64,000 bases of DNA from Marinifilum sp. D714 (GTDB lineage Bacteria > Bacteroidota > Bacteroidia > Bacteroidales > Marinifilaceae): assembly GCF_030851345.1 (NCBI RefSeq), contig NZ_JALPNU010000009.1, forward strand, positions 62,001-126,000, read 5' to 3'. The notes below the pieces were generated by a model, which searched no databases, was not told where the DNA came from, and saw only the letters and a program-made list of their open reading frames with translations. Below, in pieces: positions 35,901 to 45,984 of the stretch; position 1 is the first letter of the stretch; every line of letters starts with the position of its first letter. Both the position numbers and the translations under genes were made by a program.

Positions 35901-36376
35901 TCGACATCAATGCAATTGATGCCATTTAAGGTGCCAACCCACAAACGGTTATGAGAATCCTCATACAGGTGTGTAATGGTATCGTTTGTTAAAGCTTTAT
36001 TGGTTCCTAGGCCTCTGAATTGATTAAATTGCTCATGAACAGGATCAAATCGTGTGAGTCCGCCTCTAGAACCGAACCATAATTTCCCTTTGCTATCTTC
36101 ATAAATGTGCTCTATCCATTTGTGACTTATGGTGTTTAAATCATCGGGATTGCTCCGATAAATCACAAAGTTTTTACCATCGTATCGATTTAAACCATCT
36201 TCGGTTCCAAACCACATGAATCCTTTAGAGTCCTGAAAAATGCAGTAAACCGAACTAAGCGACAGACCATCATTAATTGTAATGCGTTTAAATCGAATGT
36301 TATTTCGTTGTGCGAAAACATTGCCAAATGACAACAAAATAATAAGGAGGAGTAAAATTGTTTTTTGGTGGTTCAT
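32990..36376 (-). CDS. propeller-sensor histidine kinase without receiver domain
   Basis: 1128 residues from the ATG at 36376, with a signal peptide (LLLLIILLSFGNVFAQ). The periplasmic part holds about a dozen two-component-regulator propeller repeats (GFMWFGTEDGLNRYD, GKLWFGSRGGLTRFD, GVIWIGTFGAGISIYD and others), forming two seven-blade propellers, then a Y_Y_Y domain (YAYRLKGLEKKWVYS...GKYTFQVIAQNPYGQW). A membrane helix (WWFILFLILIASGIIVFVYGYLL) leads to HisKA with His914 in ISHDLKNPF and a HATPase with NLINNAIKF, DQGIGI and GTGLGL. It ends there: the REC and AraC-type domains of hybrid HTCS proteins are absent, and no response regulator gene is adjacent. Confidence 0.9.
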   Translation of the reverse strand: MNHQKTILLLLIILLSFGNVFAQRNNIRFKRITINDGLSLSSVYCIFQDSKGFMWFGTEDGLNRYDGKNFVIYRSNPDDLNTISHKWIEHIYEDSKGKLWFGSRGGLTRFDPVHEQFNQFRGLGTNKALTNDTITHLYEDSHNRLWVGTLNGINCIDVEKLSSISFKNFPNISSRINGILQINSNKILIATDIGLYSYSQKSNQITKEKLSDGQNSIRITTLIQNPKSILVGTNDGFYVLDKSLKTKPQHFLKDIEIERIIFDKDSTIWISTNKALLYKPKDAIHFKKSVKSFESTNSLSINTEKPFIIDHKNNLWFGTFGSGLFRLDTQEQKKYHYKNNSADSQSLSENSINCIYEDRNGVIWIGTFGAGISIYDPQLHKFDLLRHDPLDQNSLPANFIWTICEDKDTNVWIGTNNQGLTKYQVSQDTFIRYDFRQSKTLPHKAIRKVYEDRKGLIWIGTDGDGLVRFNPLNGKRKFYTTDSNNKQSISNNSVRVIFEDSEGLLWVGTQNGLNLFDPKTEKFIQFKHSKNVPNSISHNFVYSVIFEDSKGNIWVGTYGGGLNVYNKESKSFKNYTYNSNSQNTISDDVVFSIYEEKNGTLWIGTNNKLNKFNPNSQQFEHFGTEHGLPNNVIYGVLPDKRNNLWLSTNSGICKFSLNNYSCNNFDVHDGLQSNEFNGGAFHKGKSGLLYFGGVYGLNIIDPDKEISEDALYDAVLTKFEIHGQPVNVLPINSIGNKISYNKENDTYGFSKSIAFTDSIELDYEQRFISFEFSTLSSFSPDKVNYAYRLKGLEKKWVYSEKRNFASYSNLSPGKYTFQVIAQNPYGQWSETPKELQISIQPPFYMTWWFILFLILIASGIIVFVYGYLLNIKTNKLLSAQNEKIKIANKNLKESEQNLKELVATKDKFFRIISHDLKNPFTSLLSISEMIHENYEHVEEEEKQIGIRKIHESVKHIFNLLENLLTWSRSQTGKIDFEPREFDLCELISDTLSLYEASADKKQINLTKFCPEQIKVKADRNMCSSVLRNLINNAIKFSHNNSEVSIKVIPHNDFHEIHIIDQGIGIDKENIDKLFRIDLKYKSSGTAGEKGTGLGLLLCKEFVEINGGQIKVESILGEGSTFLFSLPSA

Positions 36377-36574
36377 GTTGGGTAAATCTGGGTTAATCAA
36401 TCCACAACAAATTAATGAAAAAAGTTCTTTTTACGTAATTTATAAAATTAAAGATTGTTAAATCAGCTATTTGGAATGGAATGCGATTCTATATTCAAAA
36501 TTTGTTGTGTTTTGTGAGAAGAGAAAATTACTTTTACCTTTTCAAATCTTAATGTTAGAAAAGAACCTGAGAGA

Positions 36575-37309
36575 ATGTTAGAAATTTGTTGTTATTCTGT
36601 GAAATCGGCAATAATTGCTGAGCAATCTGGTGCCAACCGTATTGAATTGTGTGCTGGTGTTTATGAAGGTGGTACAACACCAAGTTTGGCTACAATACAA
36701 TTGGTAAAAGAAAAAGTAGATATCCCCGTACATGTTATTATTAGGCCTAGAGGTGCCGACTTTTGTTATTCGGATGTTGAATTTGAATGCATGAAGAAGG
36801 ATATTTTATCCTGTAAAAAAGAAGGCGTAGAAGGTGTGGTATCAGGAGTTTTGCTTGCTGATGGAAAAATTGACAATGAACGTACTAAAGAGCTGGTTGA
36901 TTTGGCAAAGCCAATGAGTTTTACCTTTCACAGAGCATTCGACATGGTCGAAAACCATATTGAGGCGTTGAAGGAGTTAATGGAAATGGGTGTTGATAGA
37001 ATTCTTACTTCGGGTGGGATGCAAACTGCAGAAGAAGGAATGGATTTATTGGCGGAATTGGTAGAAAAAGCAAAGAATAGAATCATCATCATGCCTGGCA
37101 GTGGTGTGAATGAAAATAACATTGGCAAACTTAGAGATGTAACGGGTGCCAAAGAATTTCATTGTTCTGCGAAAAAGTTGGTACAGAGTAAAATGAAATA
37201 TCAGAATCCGAATATTAACATGGGCGGAGAGGGGAGTATTCCTGAATTTGAATATTACGAAGCAGATCCTGAGAAAATAAAGAAGGTTTTAAACCAGCTT
37301 ATTGCATAA
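36575..37309 (+). CDS. cutC: CutC-family protein
   Basis: 244 residues of a TIM-barrel CutC: MLEICCYSVKSAIIAEQSGANRIELCAGVYEGGTTPS at the N-terminus, VHVIIRPRGADFCYSDVEFECM near 50-72, FHRAFDMVENHIEAL near 116-130, DRILTSGG near 139 and IIIMPGSGVN near 170. The family was linked to copper homeostasis in E. coli, but the biochemical role remains unsettled. Monocistronic, divergent from the propeller kinase and convergent with deoB. Confidence 0.92.
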   Translation: MLEICCYSVKSAIIAEQSGANRIELCAGVYEGGTTPSLATIQLVKEKVDIPVHVIIRPRGADFCYSDVEFECMKKDILSCKKEGVEGVVSGVLLADGKIDNERTKELVDLAKPMSFTFHRAFDMVENHIEALKELMEMGVDRILTSGGMQTAEEGMDLLAELVEKAKNRIIIMPGSGVNENNIGKLRDVTGAKEFHCSAKKLVQSKMKYQNPNINMGGEGSIPEFEYYEADPEKIKKVLNQLIA

Positions 37310-37313
37310 AAAT

Positions 37314-37347
37314 AAAAGAGCTGTTTCATAATTGAAACAGCTCTTTT
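37314..37347. terminator. bidirectional intrinsic terminator, cutC / deoB
   Basis: A 15-bp stem: AAAAGAGCTGTTTCA (37314-37328) and TGAAACAGCTCTTTT (37333-37347), loop TAAT. Convergent genes end on both sides. Confidence 0.88.
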
Positions 37348-37364
37348 TATTGGTTTGAAAACTT

Positions 37365-38543
37365 TTAGTATAGGTCTTTGGCAAAACTTCCCTCAACTTT
37401 ATTGCCTAGTAACAATTCTTCAATTGTTGCTGCAATATCAGCGAAAGTAGTTCTGGTACCCAAATTAACATTCTGTTTGATGTTTTTACCATATACCATT
37501 AAAGGAATGTATTCCCTTGTGTGATCGGTTCCTTTGTAGGTTGGATCACAACCGTGGTCTGCGGTTAAAATTAAAATTTCATCTTCTTTTAGCCTTTCTT
37601 GAATTTGTGGCAGATACTTATCGAATTCCTCTAAAGCATCCTTGTATCCTTCAGGATTTCTTCTGTGCCCGTAAACCATATCAAAATCAACAAGGTTGGT
37701 AAAGATTAAACCTTTTGAATCTTCTTCAAGAGCAACAAGTGTTTTTTCAATACCATCCACATTATCTTTGTTGGTACCTCTTGAATCGGTAATTCCTTGT
37801 CCAGCAAAAATATCTTTGGTTTTACCAATTCCAATCACATCCAGACCATTTTCTTTTAAACGATCCAGAACGGTTGGTTTTGGTGGCGTAACCGAATAAT
37901 CATGACGATTGGCAGTACGAGTGAAGTTGCCTTTTCCACTTCCCAGGTATGGACGAGCAATTACACGAGCTACTGGTTCATGTTCAGAACAAATCTCTAA
38001 AGCAATTTCACAAGCTTTGTATAACTCTTCTAAAGGAATTACTTCTTCGTGTGCTGCAATCTGAAATACAGGATCGGCAGATGTGTAAACAATCCAATTT
38101 CCTGTTTTCATTTGCTCATCGCCATATTCATCAAGAATTGCTGTTCCTGATGCTGGCTTGTTTGCCATTACTTTTCTACCGGTTCTTTCTTCGAACAATT
38201 TGATGGTTTCCTCAGAAAATCCATTGGTATAAGTAGGGAAGGCTTTTTCTAGTTTTACACCAGCAATTTCCCAGTGGCCAGTAGTTGTATCTTTACCTTT
38301 CGAAGCTTCAGCCGCTTTTCCATAAGCTCCATTGGCATTATTTTCAGGTTTAACACCATCAATGTCGATGATGTTACCTAAACCAAGTTTTTGCATGTTT
38401 GGAAGCTTGATACCTCCGCAATGTTTTGCAATATTTCCGATGGTGTTCGATCCAACATCACCAAATTCTTCAGCATCTGGTAAATAACCAACACCTGCGC
38501 TATCCAATACTACGATTGTAGCACGTTCAATTTTTTGAATCAT
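37365..38543 (-). CDS. deoB: phosphopentomutase
   Basis: 392 residues from the ATG at 38543 ([24 protein letters not shown]); the longer frame adds an unlikely leader. DeoB interconverts ribose-1- and ribose-5-phosphate (and the deoxy forms) in nucleoside salvage. Alkaline-phosphatase superfamily metal-site motifs are present: [14 protein letters not shown], the [13 protein letters not shown] segment with the phospho-accepting threonine, and [18 protein letters not shown] near the C-terminus. Length matches the family. Monocistronic. Confidence 0.95.
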   Translation of the reverse strand: MIQKIERATIVVLDSAGVGYLPDAEEFGDVGSNTIGNIAKHCGGIKLPNMQKLGLGNIIDIDGVKPENNANGAYGKAAEASKGKDTTTGHWEIAGVKLEKAFPTYTNGFSEETIKLFEERTGRKVMANKPASGTAILDEYGDEQMKTGNWIVYTSADPVFQIAAHEEVIPLEELYKACEIALEICSEHEPVARVIARPYLGSGKGNFTRTANRHDYSVTPPKPTVLDRLKENGLDVIGIGKTKDIFAGQGITDSRGTNKDNVDGIEKTLVALEEDSKGLIFTNLVDFDMVYGHRRNPEGYKDALEEFDKYLPQIQERLKEDEILILTADHGCDPTYKGTDHTREYIPLMVYGKNIKQNVNLGTRTTFADIAATIEELLLGNKVEGSFAKDLY

Positions 38544-38821
38544 AAAGTATTGTGTTTTTATGTATTTCGAAAAATACAGATGATGGGTTGTTTTGTAGTG
38601 CTGCAAAGATAGGGGATCAATTAGTAATTAACAATTAATATTGAATATTATTGAGAATCATTCTAAGTCTGTATGCTTACTGCTTCATTATCAAACAAAA
38701 AAACGCAAATGAAAATCCTTCTGGATTTCTGAAATCAAATTAAGAAGCAAGGTTTTATATGGAATATAATGGATAACTAATCAATTATTAATTGAAAAGA
38801 ATTGTTCTATGATTCTTTAAT

Positions 38822-39038
38822 TTTACTTTGCTCAAGCCGTATGGCTTTTACTTTCTCCATTGATGAGAAAGTAAACAAAGAATCTAGGGCGTGGAAGGAC
38901 AAGCTCCTTCTACTTGAAAATATTAAGTTCGGCGAGGTGATTTTCTCATTTCTTCGAAGCTTCCCCGTTTCTCTAGATATTTTCTGCGGATAAGTATCTT
39001 GTCCTTCCAATGCCCACCAATCTCGCTCAAACAAAGTA
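38822..39038 (+). repeat. dispersed structured element, copy B (full)
   Basis: Most of the 633 bp deoB to ABC-F gap that shows structure. Outer pair TACTTTG (38824-38830) / CAAAGTA (39032-39038). Hairpin AAGCC-GTAT-GGCTT at 38834-38847. Hairpin TTTACTTTCTC / GAGAAAGTAAA at 38847-38875 with loop CATTGAT. Block AATCTAGGGCG at 38881. Long-range pair GGAAGGACAAG / CTTGTCCTTCC, 11 bp. It ends CCAATGCCCACC. Short frames read on either strand are by-products of the structure. The remaining gap sequence is plain AT-rich. Confidence 0.8.
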
Positions 39039-39115
39039 GAAATGATCTTTCAATTTAAATTTAATCCAACAAAATCAGTGTAAATCATAAGCCTCATAAT
39101 AAGCAGCGTCTAAAT

Positions 39116-39152
39116 AAAAAAAAGATCCCCCAAACGCGAACGCCCGGGGGAT
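39116..39152 (-). terminator. intrinsic terminator of the ABC-F gene
   Basis: Stem ATCCCCC (39125-39131) / GGGGGAT (39146-39152) with a 14-base loop; the A-tract at 39116-39123 reads as U on the - strand, 25 bp beyond the stop. Confidence 0.75.
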
Positions 39153-39176
39153 GAAATATTGAAGGTTTATATAGAC

Positions 39177-41482
<2,306 letters not shown>

Positions 41483-41718
41483 AGCTCAAATCAGTTTGTA
41501 AATCGCTCAAATTAGTTTGTAAACAGCCCAAATCAATTTGTTTTCGCCCAAAAACAATTTGATTTGGGGTAAAAATTGTTTGATTTTGGCTGTTTATAGT
41601 TTGTAAATTGCTCAAATGAGTTTGTAAATTACTCAAATTCGTTTGAAAACAGCACAGGTCAAACTGATTTGAGCTCCATATTAAATCTGTTTTTTCCAAC
41701 TCAAAATGATTTGAAATT
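41483..41718. repeat. array R2: degenerate 21-bp units
   Basis: Tandem units of 21 bp start at 41483, 41504, 41525, 41609, 41630 and 41651, with 21-22 bp units at 41546 and 41698 and inverted material at about 41571-41592. Each resembles GCTCAAATCAGTTTGTAAA with a small inner dyad (CAAA...TTTG). Units 1 and 7 agree at 19 of 21 positions, units 1 and 2 at 18. A frame of 74 codons on the - strand stays open through it because 21 is a multiple of three. Confidence 0.8.
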
Positions 41719-41868
41719 TAATTAAGTTAAGGAAATAAAAAGGCTGAGTACGGGTTAGGTATTTTTTATTGGCTTTGATGATTTTCTGTAATTCGAAAAA
41801 AATATTGATGGGAGATCGCCACTCAATTGTTGATTAGATAAAAATTAAGGAGCATTTTCATGTTGAGT

Positions 41869-41887
41869 TTTTCCCTTTTAGGGAAAA
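41869..41887. other. small hairpin in intergenic DNA
   Basis: TTTTCCC (41869-41875) / GGGAAAA (41881-41887) with loop TTTTA. No gene ends nearby, so it is not assigned as a terminator. Confidence 0.5.
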
Positions 41888-42042
41888 GGATGAAATAAGA
41901 GAAATACAATCAAAAAAAACACCCTTCTGTTGTCGCCTCGGCGAAAGCTTTTGGGATCCCCTAAAAGGCAGGGCTGTTAAGTTCTAAATGGTATAAATAT
42001 TTCCTTAATATCTGTAAACTGATACAAAATGCATTATATATC

Positions 42043-42217
42043 AGGCTGAAAGCCTTGTTTAGTTCAGCCTGAGGCAAGGCCTCAGGATAATAAATAACTG
42101 TTAAAAGCGTCCTGAAAGGGCAATTTAATATTAAATTGTCCTTTCAGGACGTTCACTCGCCTTATTTAACTACCCAAGGCGTTGCCTTGAGGCTTAATTA
42201 AACTGCCACTTTGTGGC
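42043..42217. repeat. cluster of triloop hairpins around a 44-bp palindrome
   Basis: AGGCT-GAA-AGCCT (42043-42055), CCTGAGGC-AAG-GCCTCAGG (42068-42086), CAAGGC-GTT-GCCTTG (42175-42189) and GCCAC-TTT-GTGGC (42205-42217) all have three-base loops. Between them, 42108-42129 and 42130-42151 are reverse complements except for one G:T position, giving a 22-bp stem without loop. No coding sequence is present. Confidence 0.75.
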
Positions 42218-42382
42218 GATTAAAAAAATGATAGAGTTTGAATTAAAAAAACAACAAAGTTATTTGTGTATGTTGAACTTAACAATCCTACCCTAAAAGG
42301 GGAGAATTTAGGATTAAATGATTGTATACGTAATTCTCTTTAGAATAATATTCTGGAAAACATATTGTTCGCCTAAAAGAAA

Positions 42383-42516
42383 AGAGGCTGTCCAAAAAGT
42401 AAGTTTAATTCATGTAGTGTCATGTTGAACAAAGTGAAACATCTGATTCTCAATTGTGGAGATTCTTCATTTTACTCAGAATGACAATGATTTTGTACTT
42501 TTTGGACAGCCCCTCT
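42383..42516. mobile_element. MITE-like inverted-repeat element
   Basis: Perfect 16-bp terminal inverted repeats: GGCTGTCCAAAAAGTA (42386-42401) and its complement (42496-42511), extended by AGAG/CTCT. The 94 bp between them contain the imperfect inner pair GTCATGTTGAAC / CTCAGAATGAC. No transposase is encoded. Similar GGCTGTCC-ended elements are, to my recollection, common in Bacteroidota; this was not checked. It lies 24 bp from the end of the TPR kinase gene and could also act as its terminator. Confidence 0.65.
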
Positions 42517-42539
42517 ACAAGTTATAAATGAATACTATT

Positions 42540-44588
42540 TTATTGATGAGATATCGATTCCTCTACATAGATTTTTTCGGCATTTGGCACTGTAAACCTG
42601 AAGGTTGTTCCATGCCCTTCTTCGCTTTCTACCCAAATTTTACCACTATTTCTCTCGATAAAATCCTTACAAAGTATCAAGCCTAAACCGTTTCCTTTTT
42701 CTCCGCGCGTTCCGCTACTTGTAGTATCCAACTCAAAAATGTTCGAAATTGCTTCATCCGAAATGCCCACACCATTGTCTTCAATCCAGATTTCGGTGTG
42801 ATCTGCTTTCATTTCAGCCCCAAGAACGATTAAACCACTTTCGGGCGTAAATTTTAAGGCATTATTTAAAAGGTTACGAACAACGGTTTCAAGCATTGGT
42901 CGGTCGGCATACACAAAAAGGTTTTGCGAAATGGACAATTCCAGCAATATATTCTTTTGTTGAGCACCAGTTTTGTATATTTCCAGTATGCCGGACAATA
43001 GATTCTTAACAGGGATAACAACAGGAGTAAAAGGCAATTTGCCAGATTGATTCAATGACCAGGACAAAAGGTTATCGGTAAGGTTAAGAACACGTGTTAC
43101 ACATTCGTTCAAATCCTGGCTGGTTTCATCCAATTCGTGATACCTTCCTTGCTTTAAAAGAATTTGTATTAAATGGGAAATGCCCGATACCGAAGCCAAA
43201 GGGGAACGCAAATCGTGTGAGATGATTTGGAACAGTTTGTTTTTGGTTTGGTTCGATACTTTTAATTCTTTGTTCCTATGATCGAGAAGTTCCTTCGACC
43301 ACTCGATTCGTGATTTTTGCAAGCTAAGTAATCTTGTTAGCTTTTTGTTTCTGCTATACGAATAGACTATAAATCCGGCATAACCAGCAATCAATATCAA
43401 AATAACAACTAGGCCATTACGTTGCATAGCCTTGTTGTTGTTCTCTTTTTTTAACAAAGCAATTTGCGCTTCTTTCTTTTCTGCTTCGTATTTGGCCTGA
43501 ATCTCGGTTACCTGTTTTAAGCTCTCCTTGTTAATCAAACTATCTTTAAGTTGATCGTATATTTCCCAATAACGCAGGGCGCTATCCGCCTGATGTTGAT
43601 GGGTTAGGATATGAAATATACTGGATGCACTGTTTTTTTGAGAATCAATATTACCAATCTCTTTACCCAATTGATATGCTCTTTGGCTGTAAGTTAATGC
43701 ATCTTCCAGATTGCTCATCATGTAGTTTGCTTGGGATAATCCATTTAAAGAGGTAATGATTAAATTCTTGTTCCCTATTTCCTCCTTTAATTGTAAACTC
43801 TGTCTTTGGTAGTCGATTGCCATGGCATATTGCTTCATTTCCAGAAAACATGCGCCAATGTTGTGGTAGGTTTGTGCCAGGCGATATTTGTTAGGCTTCT
43901 TTTTAAGTACATCTAAGTTTTTCTTGTGATAGCTTAAGGCTTTCTGGAATTTATTTTGAATCGAGTAGATGTTGGCAATATTGGTATTTGAAAGGTAAAG
44001 AGTTGAGGTTAAATTATTTTCAGTACATATTTTAGCAGATTTTTTATAATATTGAAGCGCTTTTTTGTAGTCTTTGAATTTTTTGTAAACAACCCCAATA
44101 CTATTGTAAACTAATGACAAAGCCTTTGAATCTTTTTGTTTTTCAAAAAATATTGAACAATTCAAGAAATCTTTAAGAGCAAGGTTAAGTGTTCCAGTTT
44201 TAGTATAAACTCTAGCTCTGTTAAATAAAGTCTTGTTGATTCCAATAGAATCATTTGTACGATTATATTTTTCTATCGCTAGAGAATAGTTTTTAAGAGC
44301 TTCTTTATATGAACTTTTTCTTGTTGCGATCAAACCGATTCTAGTATATGCATCACCAGCACCCGAATGGTTATTGTTATGAGTAGAAAGTTCTAAACAT
44401 TTATTTGCATAAAACAAAGCTTCATCAGGAGATTTTCTGTAGTTCTTACCAGTCCAATCATTCAGGAGTTTGATCTGTTCATGAACATCTTGTATGGAAT
44501 CCAATTGTCTATCAACAAACGAATTGTTTTGTCCATATGATTGTATGGTGAATGCAAGTATGAATGTAAAAAGAAGTAGTTTTTGCAT
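42540..44588 (-). CDS. TPR-sensor histidine kinase
   Basis: 682 residues with a signal peptide (cleavage about 20, SYGQ). The periplasmic part (about 30-380) is a run of tetratricopeptide repeats of the TPR_12 kind (ALKNYSLAIEKYNRTND, ALQYYKKSAKICTENN, ALSYHKKNLDVLKKK, AIDYQRQSLQLKEEIGN). A coiled coil near 355-385 and a membrane helix at 393-412 follow. HisKA has His458 in ISHDLRSPLAS. The HATPase shows NLLNNALKF, DNGVGIS and GNGLGL. No cognate regulator gene is adjacent. The kinase core resembles that of the propeller kinase at 32990. Confidence 0.9.
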   Translation of the reverse strand: MQKLLLFTFILAFTIQSYGQNNSFVDRQLDSIQDVHEQIKLLNDWTGKNYRKSPDEALFYANKCLELSTHNNNHSGAGDAYTRIGLIATRKSSYKEALKNYSLAIEKYNRTNDSIGINKTLFNRARVYTKTGTLNLALKDFLNCSIFFEKQKDSKALSLVYNSIGVVYKKFKDYKKALQYYKKSAKICTENNLTSTLYLSNTNIANIYSIQNKFQKALSYHKKNLDVLKKKPNKYRLAQTYHNIGACFLEMKQYAMAIDYQRQSLQLKEEIGNKNLIITSLNGLSQANYMMSNLEDALTYSQRAYQLGKEIGNIDSQKNSASSIFHILTHQHQADSALRYWEIYDQLKDSLINKESLKQVTEIQAKYEAEKKEAQIALLKKENNNKAMQRNGLVVILILIAGYAGFIVYSYSRNKKLTRLLSLQKSRIEWSKELLDHRNKELKVSNQTKNKLFQIISHDLRSPLASVSGISHLIQILLKQGRYHELDETSQDLNECVTRVLNLTDNLLSWSLNQSGKLPFTPVVIPVKNLLSGILEIYKTGAQQKNILLELSISQNLFVYADRPMLETVVRNLLNNALKFTPESGLIVLGAEMKADHTEIWIEDNGVGISDEAISNIFELDTTSSGTRGEKGNGLGLILCKDFIERNSGKIWVESEEGHGTTFRFTVPNAEKIYVEESISHQ

Positions 44589-44662
44589 AGAATTACAATG
44601 ATAAGCAAAAACTAAGATATGAAAAACTGTAGAATTTTATCAAACAATGATTAAAAATAAAA

Positions 44663-44689
44663 AACGGACATTAATTATAAATGTCCGTT
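44663..44689 (-). terminator. hairpin after the 44713 gene
   Basis: Stem AACGGACATT (44663-44672) / AATGTCCGTT (44680-44689) with a 7-base loop; on the - strand it is followed by an AT-rich tail with T-runs. It lies between the orphan gene and the TPR kinase. Confidence 0.7.
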
Positions 44690-44712
44690 ATGTGCTATAA
44701 TATAATAAATGC

Positions 44713-45057
44713 CTAAGGCATTCCTTGGTCTGCATCATCATAATCCACATCCGTTCTGTTGTCTTCTTCAGGATTGGTCATCAATGCGGTATCTACCATT
44801 ACCATGCTAACGGTTTTAACATCATCGGTTGGGCCTTGTTCCAATGGTACCGAGAACTCAGCGATTTCTGTTCCAATACCACCATTAGAAGTAATGGTTG
44901 CCGTAACTGCCCAAAGCTTTTTGCCATCTTTTTCAATTTCTCCTTGGCTAAGAGTATTTAAAGCATAGCCTTTTGGTACCGATACTACCGAATTAAGTGT
45001 GTAAACTCCGTTTGATGCTGACTTGATCAAATTCACGTAGGGTTTTAGTAATTTCAT
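44713..45057 (-). CDS. small acidic protein of unknown function
   Basis: 114 residues, no signal peptide. The first half is beta-rich (GVYTLNSVVSVPKGYALNTLSQGEIEKDGKKLWAVTATITSNGGIGTEIAEFSVPL) and the C-terminus is strongly acidic (NPEEDNRTDVDYDDADQGMP). I do not recognise the family. Codon usage looks like the neighbours and it has its own downstream hairpin. Its upstream gap (45058-45984) holds array R3 and a structured element. Confidence 0.65.
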   Translation of the reverse strand: MKLLKPYVNLIKSASNGVYTLNSVVSVPKGYALNTLSQGEIEKDGKKLWAVTATITSNGGIGTEIAEFSVPLEQGPTDDVKTVSMVMVDTALMTNPEEDNRTDVDYDDADQGMP

Positions 45058-45254
45058 ATGGCAATTATTTTAATTGTACAATAAATCATTTTTGAAATTA
45101 GTAAAAAAGTGCAAATCAACAAATAATTTTCATACATAAATTTATTTCATGATAATAGAGGTGTAGCAATATCCAATGCTTCAAGGACATTGTGTTGGGA
45201 TTAACTGAGTAGGTATGTCCAGCTAGCCAGAAAATGTATAGAATGTGAGACTTT

Positions 45255-45525
45255 GTTAAAAAAGACACCAAGTATCGTCGTTTGAGACACGCTTGGGCTT
45301 AAAAAAGGCACCACCTATCGTGGTTCGAGACACACTTGGGCTTAAAAAAGACACGGTTTCGATTAAAAATTTTAACGCGAAGTGTGTCTTTACCCGCCTA
45401 TTTGTTAAAAATTTTGACCCCAACCGTGTCTGGAACCACACTTGCGCTTAAAAATTTTAACCTCAAGCGTGGGTAGAACCACGATCGAGGTCAAAAGTTT
45501 TGGCTTTTAGGTCAAAAAATTATTG
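45255..45525. repeat. array R3: degenerate 21-22 bp units
   Basis: About twelve contiguous units start at 45255, 45277, 45299, 45320, 45342, 45361, 45383, 45404, 45426, 45448, 45469 and 45490. Two unit types alternate: one beginning TTAAAAA with a central GACAC or TTTTAAC, the other resembling GAGACACACTTGGGC. This makes a 43-bp higher-order repeat at the left end (45284-45312 versus 45327-45355). No coding sequence is supported. Confidence 0.8.
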
Positions 45526-45613
45526 TATAGTAAATGAAAATGGTTCTATATGAAACATAGTGGGTAGCTATATCAATCATTATTTGTAAAAATTATCCTA
45601 TAATTTTTTTATT

Positions 45614-45840
45614 TTACTTCGCTTTGCTCGAGCCGCTTGGCTCATCCTTTTTCCATTGATGAAAAAGGATGCAAAAAATCTAGGGCGTGTAAGCTCAAAC
45701 TATTTATACTTGAAAAATTTAAGTGCGGCGGGGTGATCTTCGAACAAGTTCTCAGCTTCCCCGTCTTTCTAAAAATTTTTCTGCGTCTAATCAGCTTGAC
45801 CTTCCAATGCCCACTTTGGAGAAAGGAGGAAGGTAAAGGT
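45614..45840 (+). repeat. dispersed structured element, copy C (full)
   Basis: Same block order as copy B: hairpin GAGCC-GCTT-GGCTC (45630-45643), hairpin ATCCTTTTTC / GAAAAAGGAT (45644-45670) with loop CATTGAT, block AATCTAGGGCG, ACTTGAAAAATTTAAG, the CGGGG...CCCCG inner pair, TTTTTCTGCG and the end GACCTTCCAATGCCCAC. The long-range AAGCTCAA / TTGACCTT pair has one mismatch here. It lies about 90 bp after array R3. Confidence 0.8.
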
Positions 45841-45937
45841 AGATAATAATGAATCTAAAGAATTACTTAGTCCAAATCATACAGAGCCATAAAAAAGAAG
45901 TAAATGGAAAGTGCATTCAATATATTCTATGAATGAA

Positions 45938-45966
45938 AGATTGCAAATCTTTTTGATTTGCAATCT
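45938..45966 (-). terminator. hairpin after the aldo/keto reductase gene
   Basis: Perfect 12-bp stem AGATTGCAAATC (45938-45949) / GATTTGCAATCT (45955-45966), loop TTTTT. The following T-tract on the - strand is weak, so termination is probable but not certain. Confidence 0.6.
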
Positions 45967-45984
45967 AATTATCTGCACTTAAAT

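Noticed and set aside
38802-39034. Frames of 63 and 75 codons on both strands
   Set aside because: Both are readings of structured element copy B; the matching frame at 45637-45846 in copy C is kept by DNA structure and not by protein conservation.
45256-45441. 61-codon frame on -
   Set aside because: Lies wholly in array R3 and stays open only because of the repeat.
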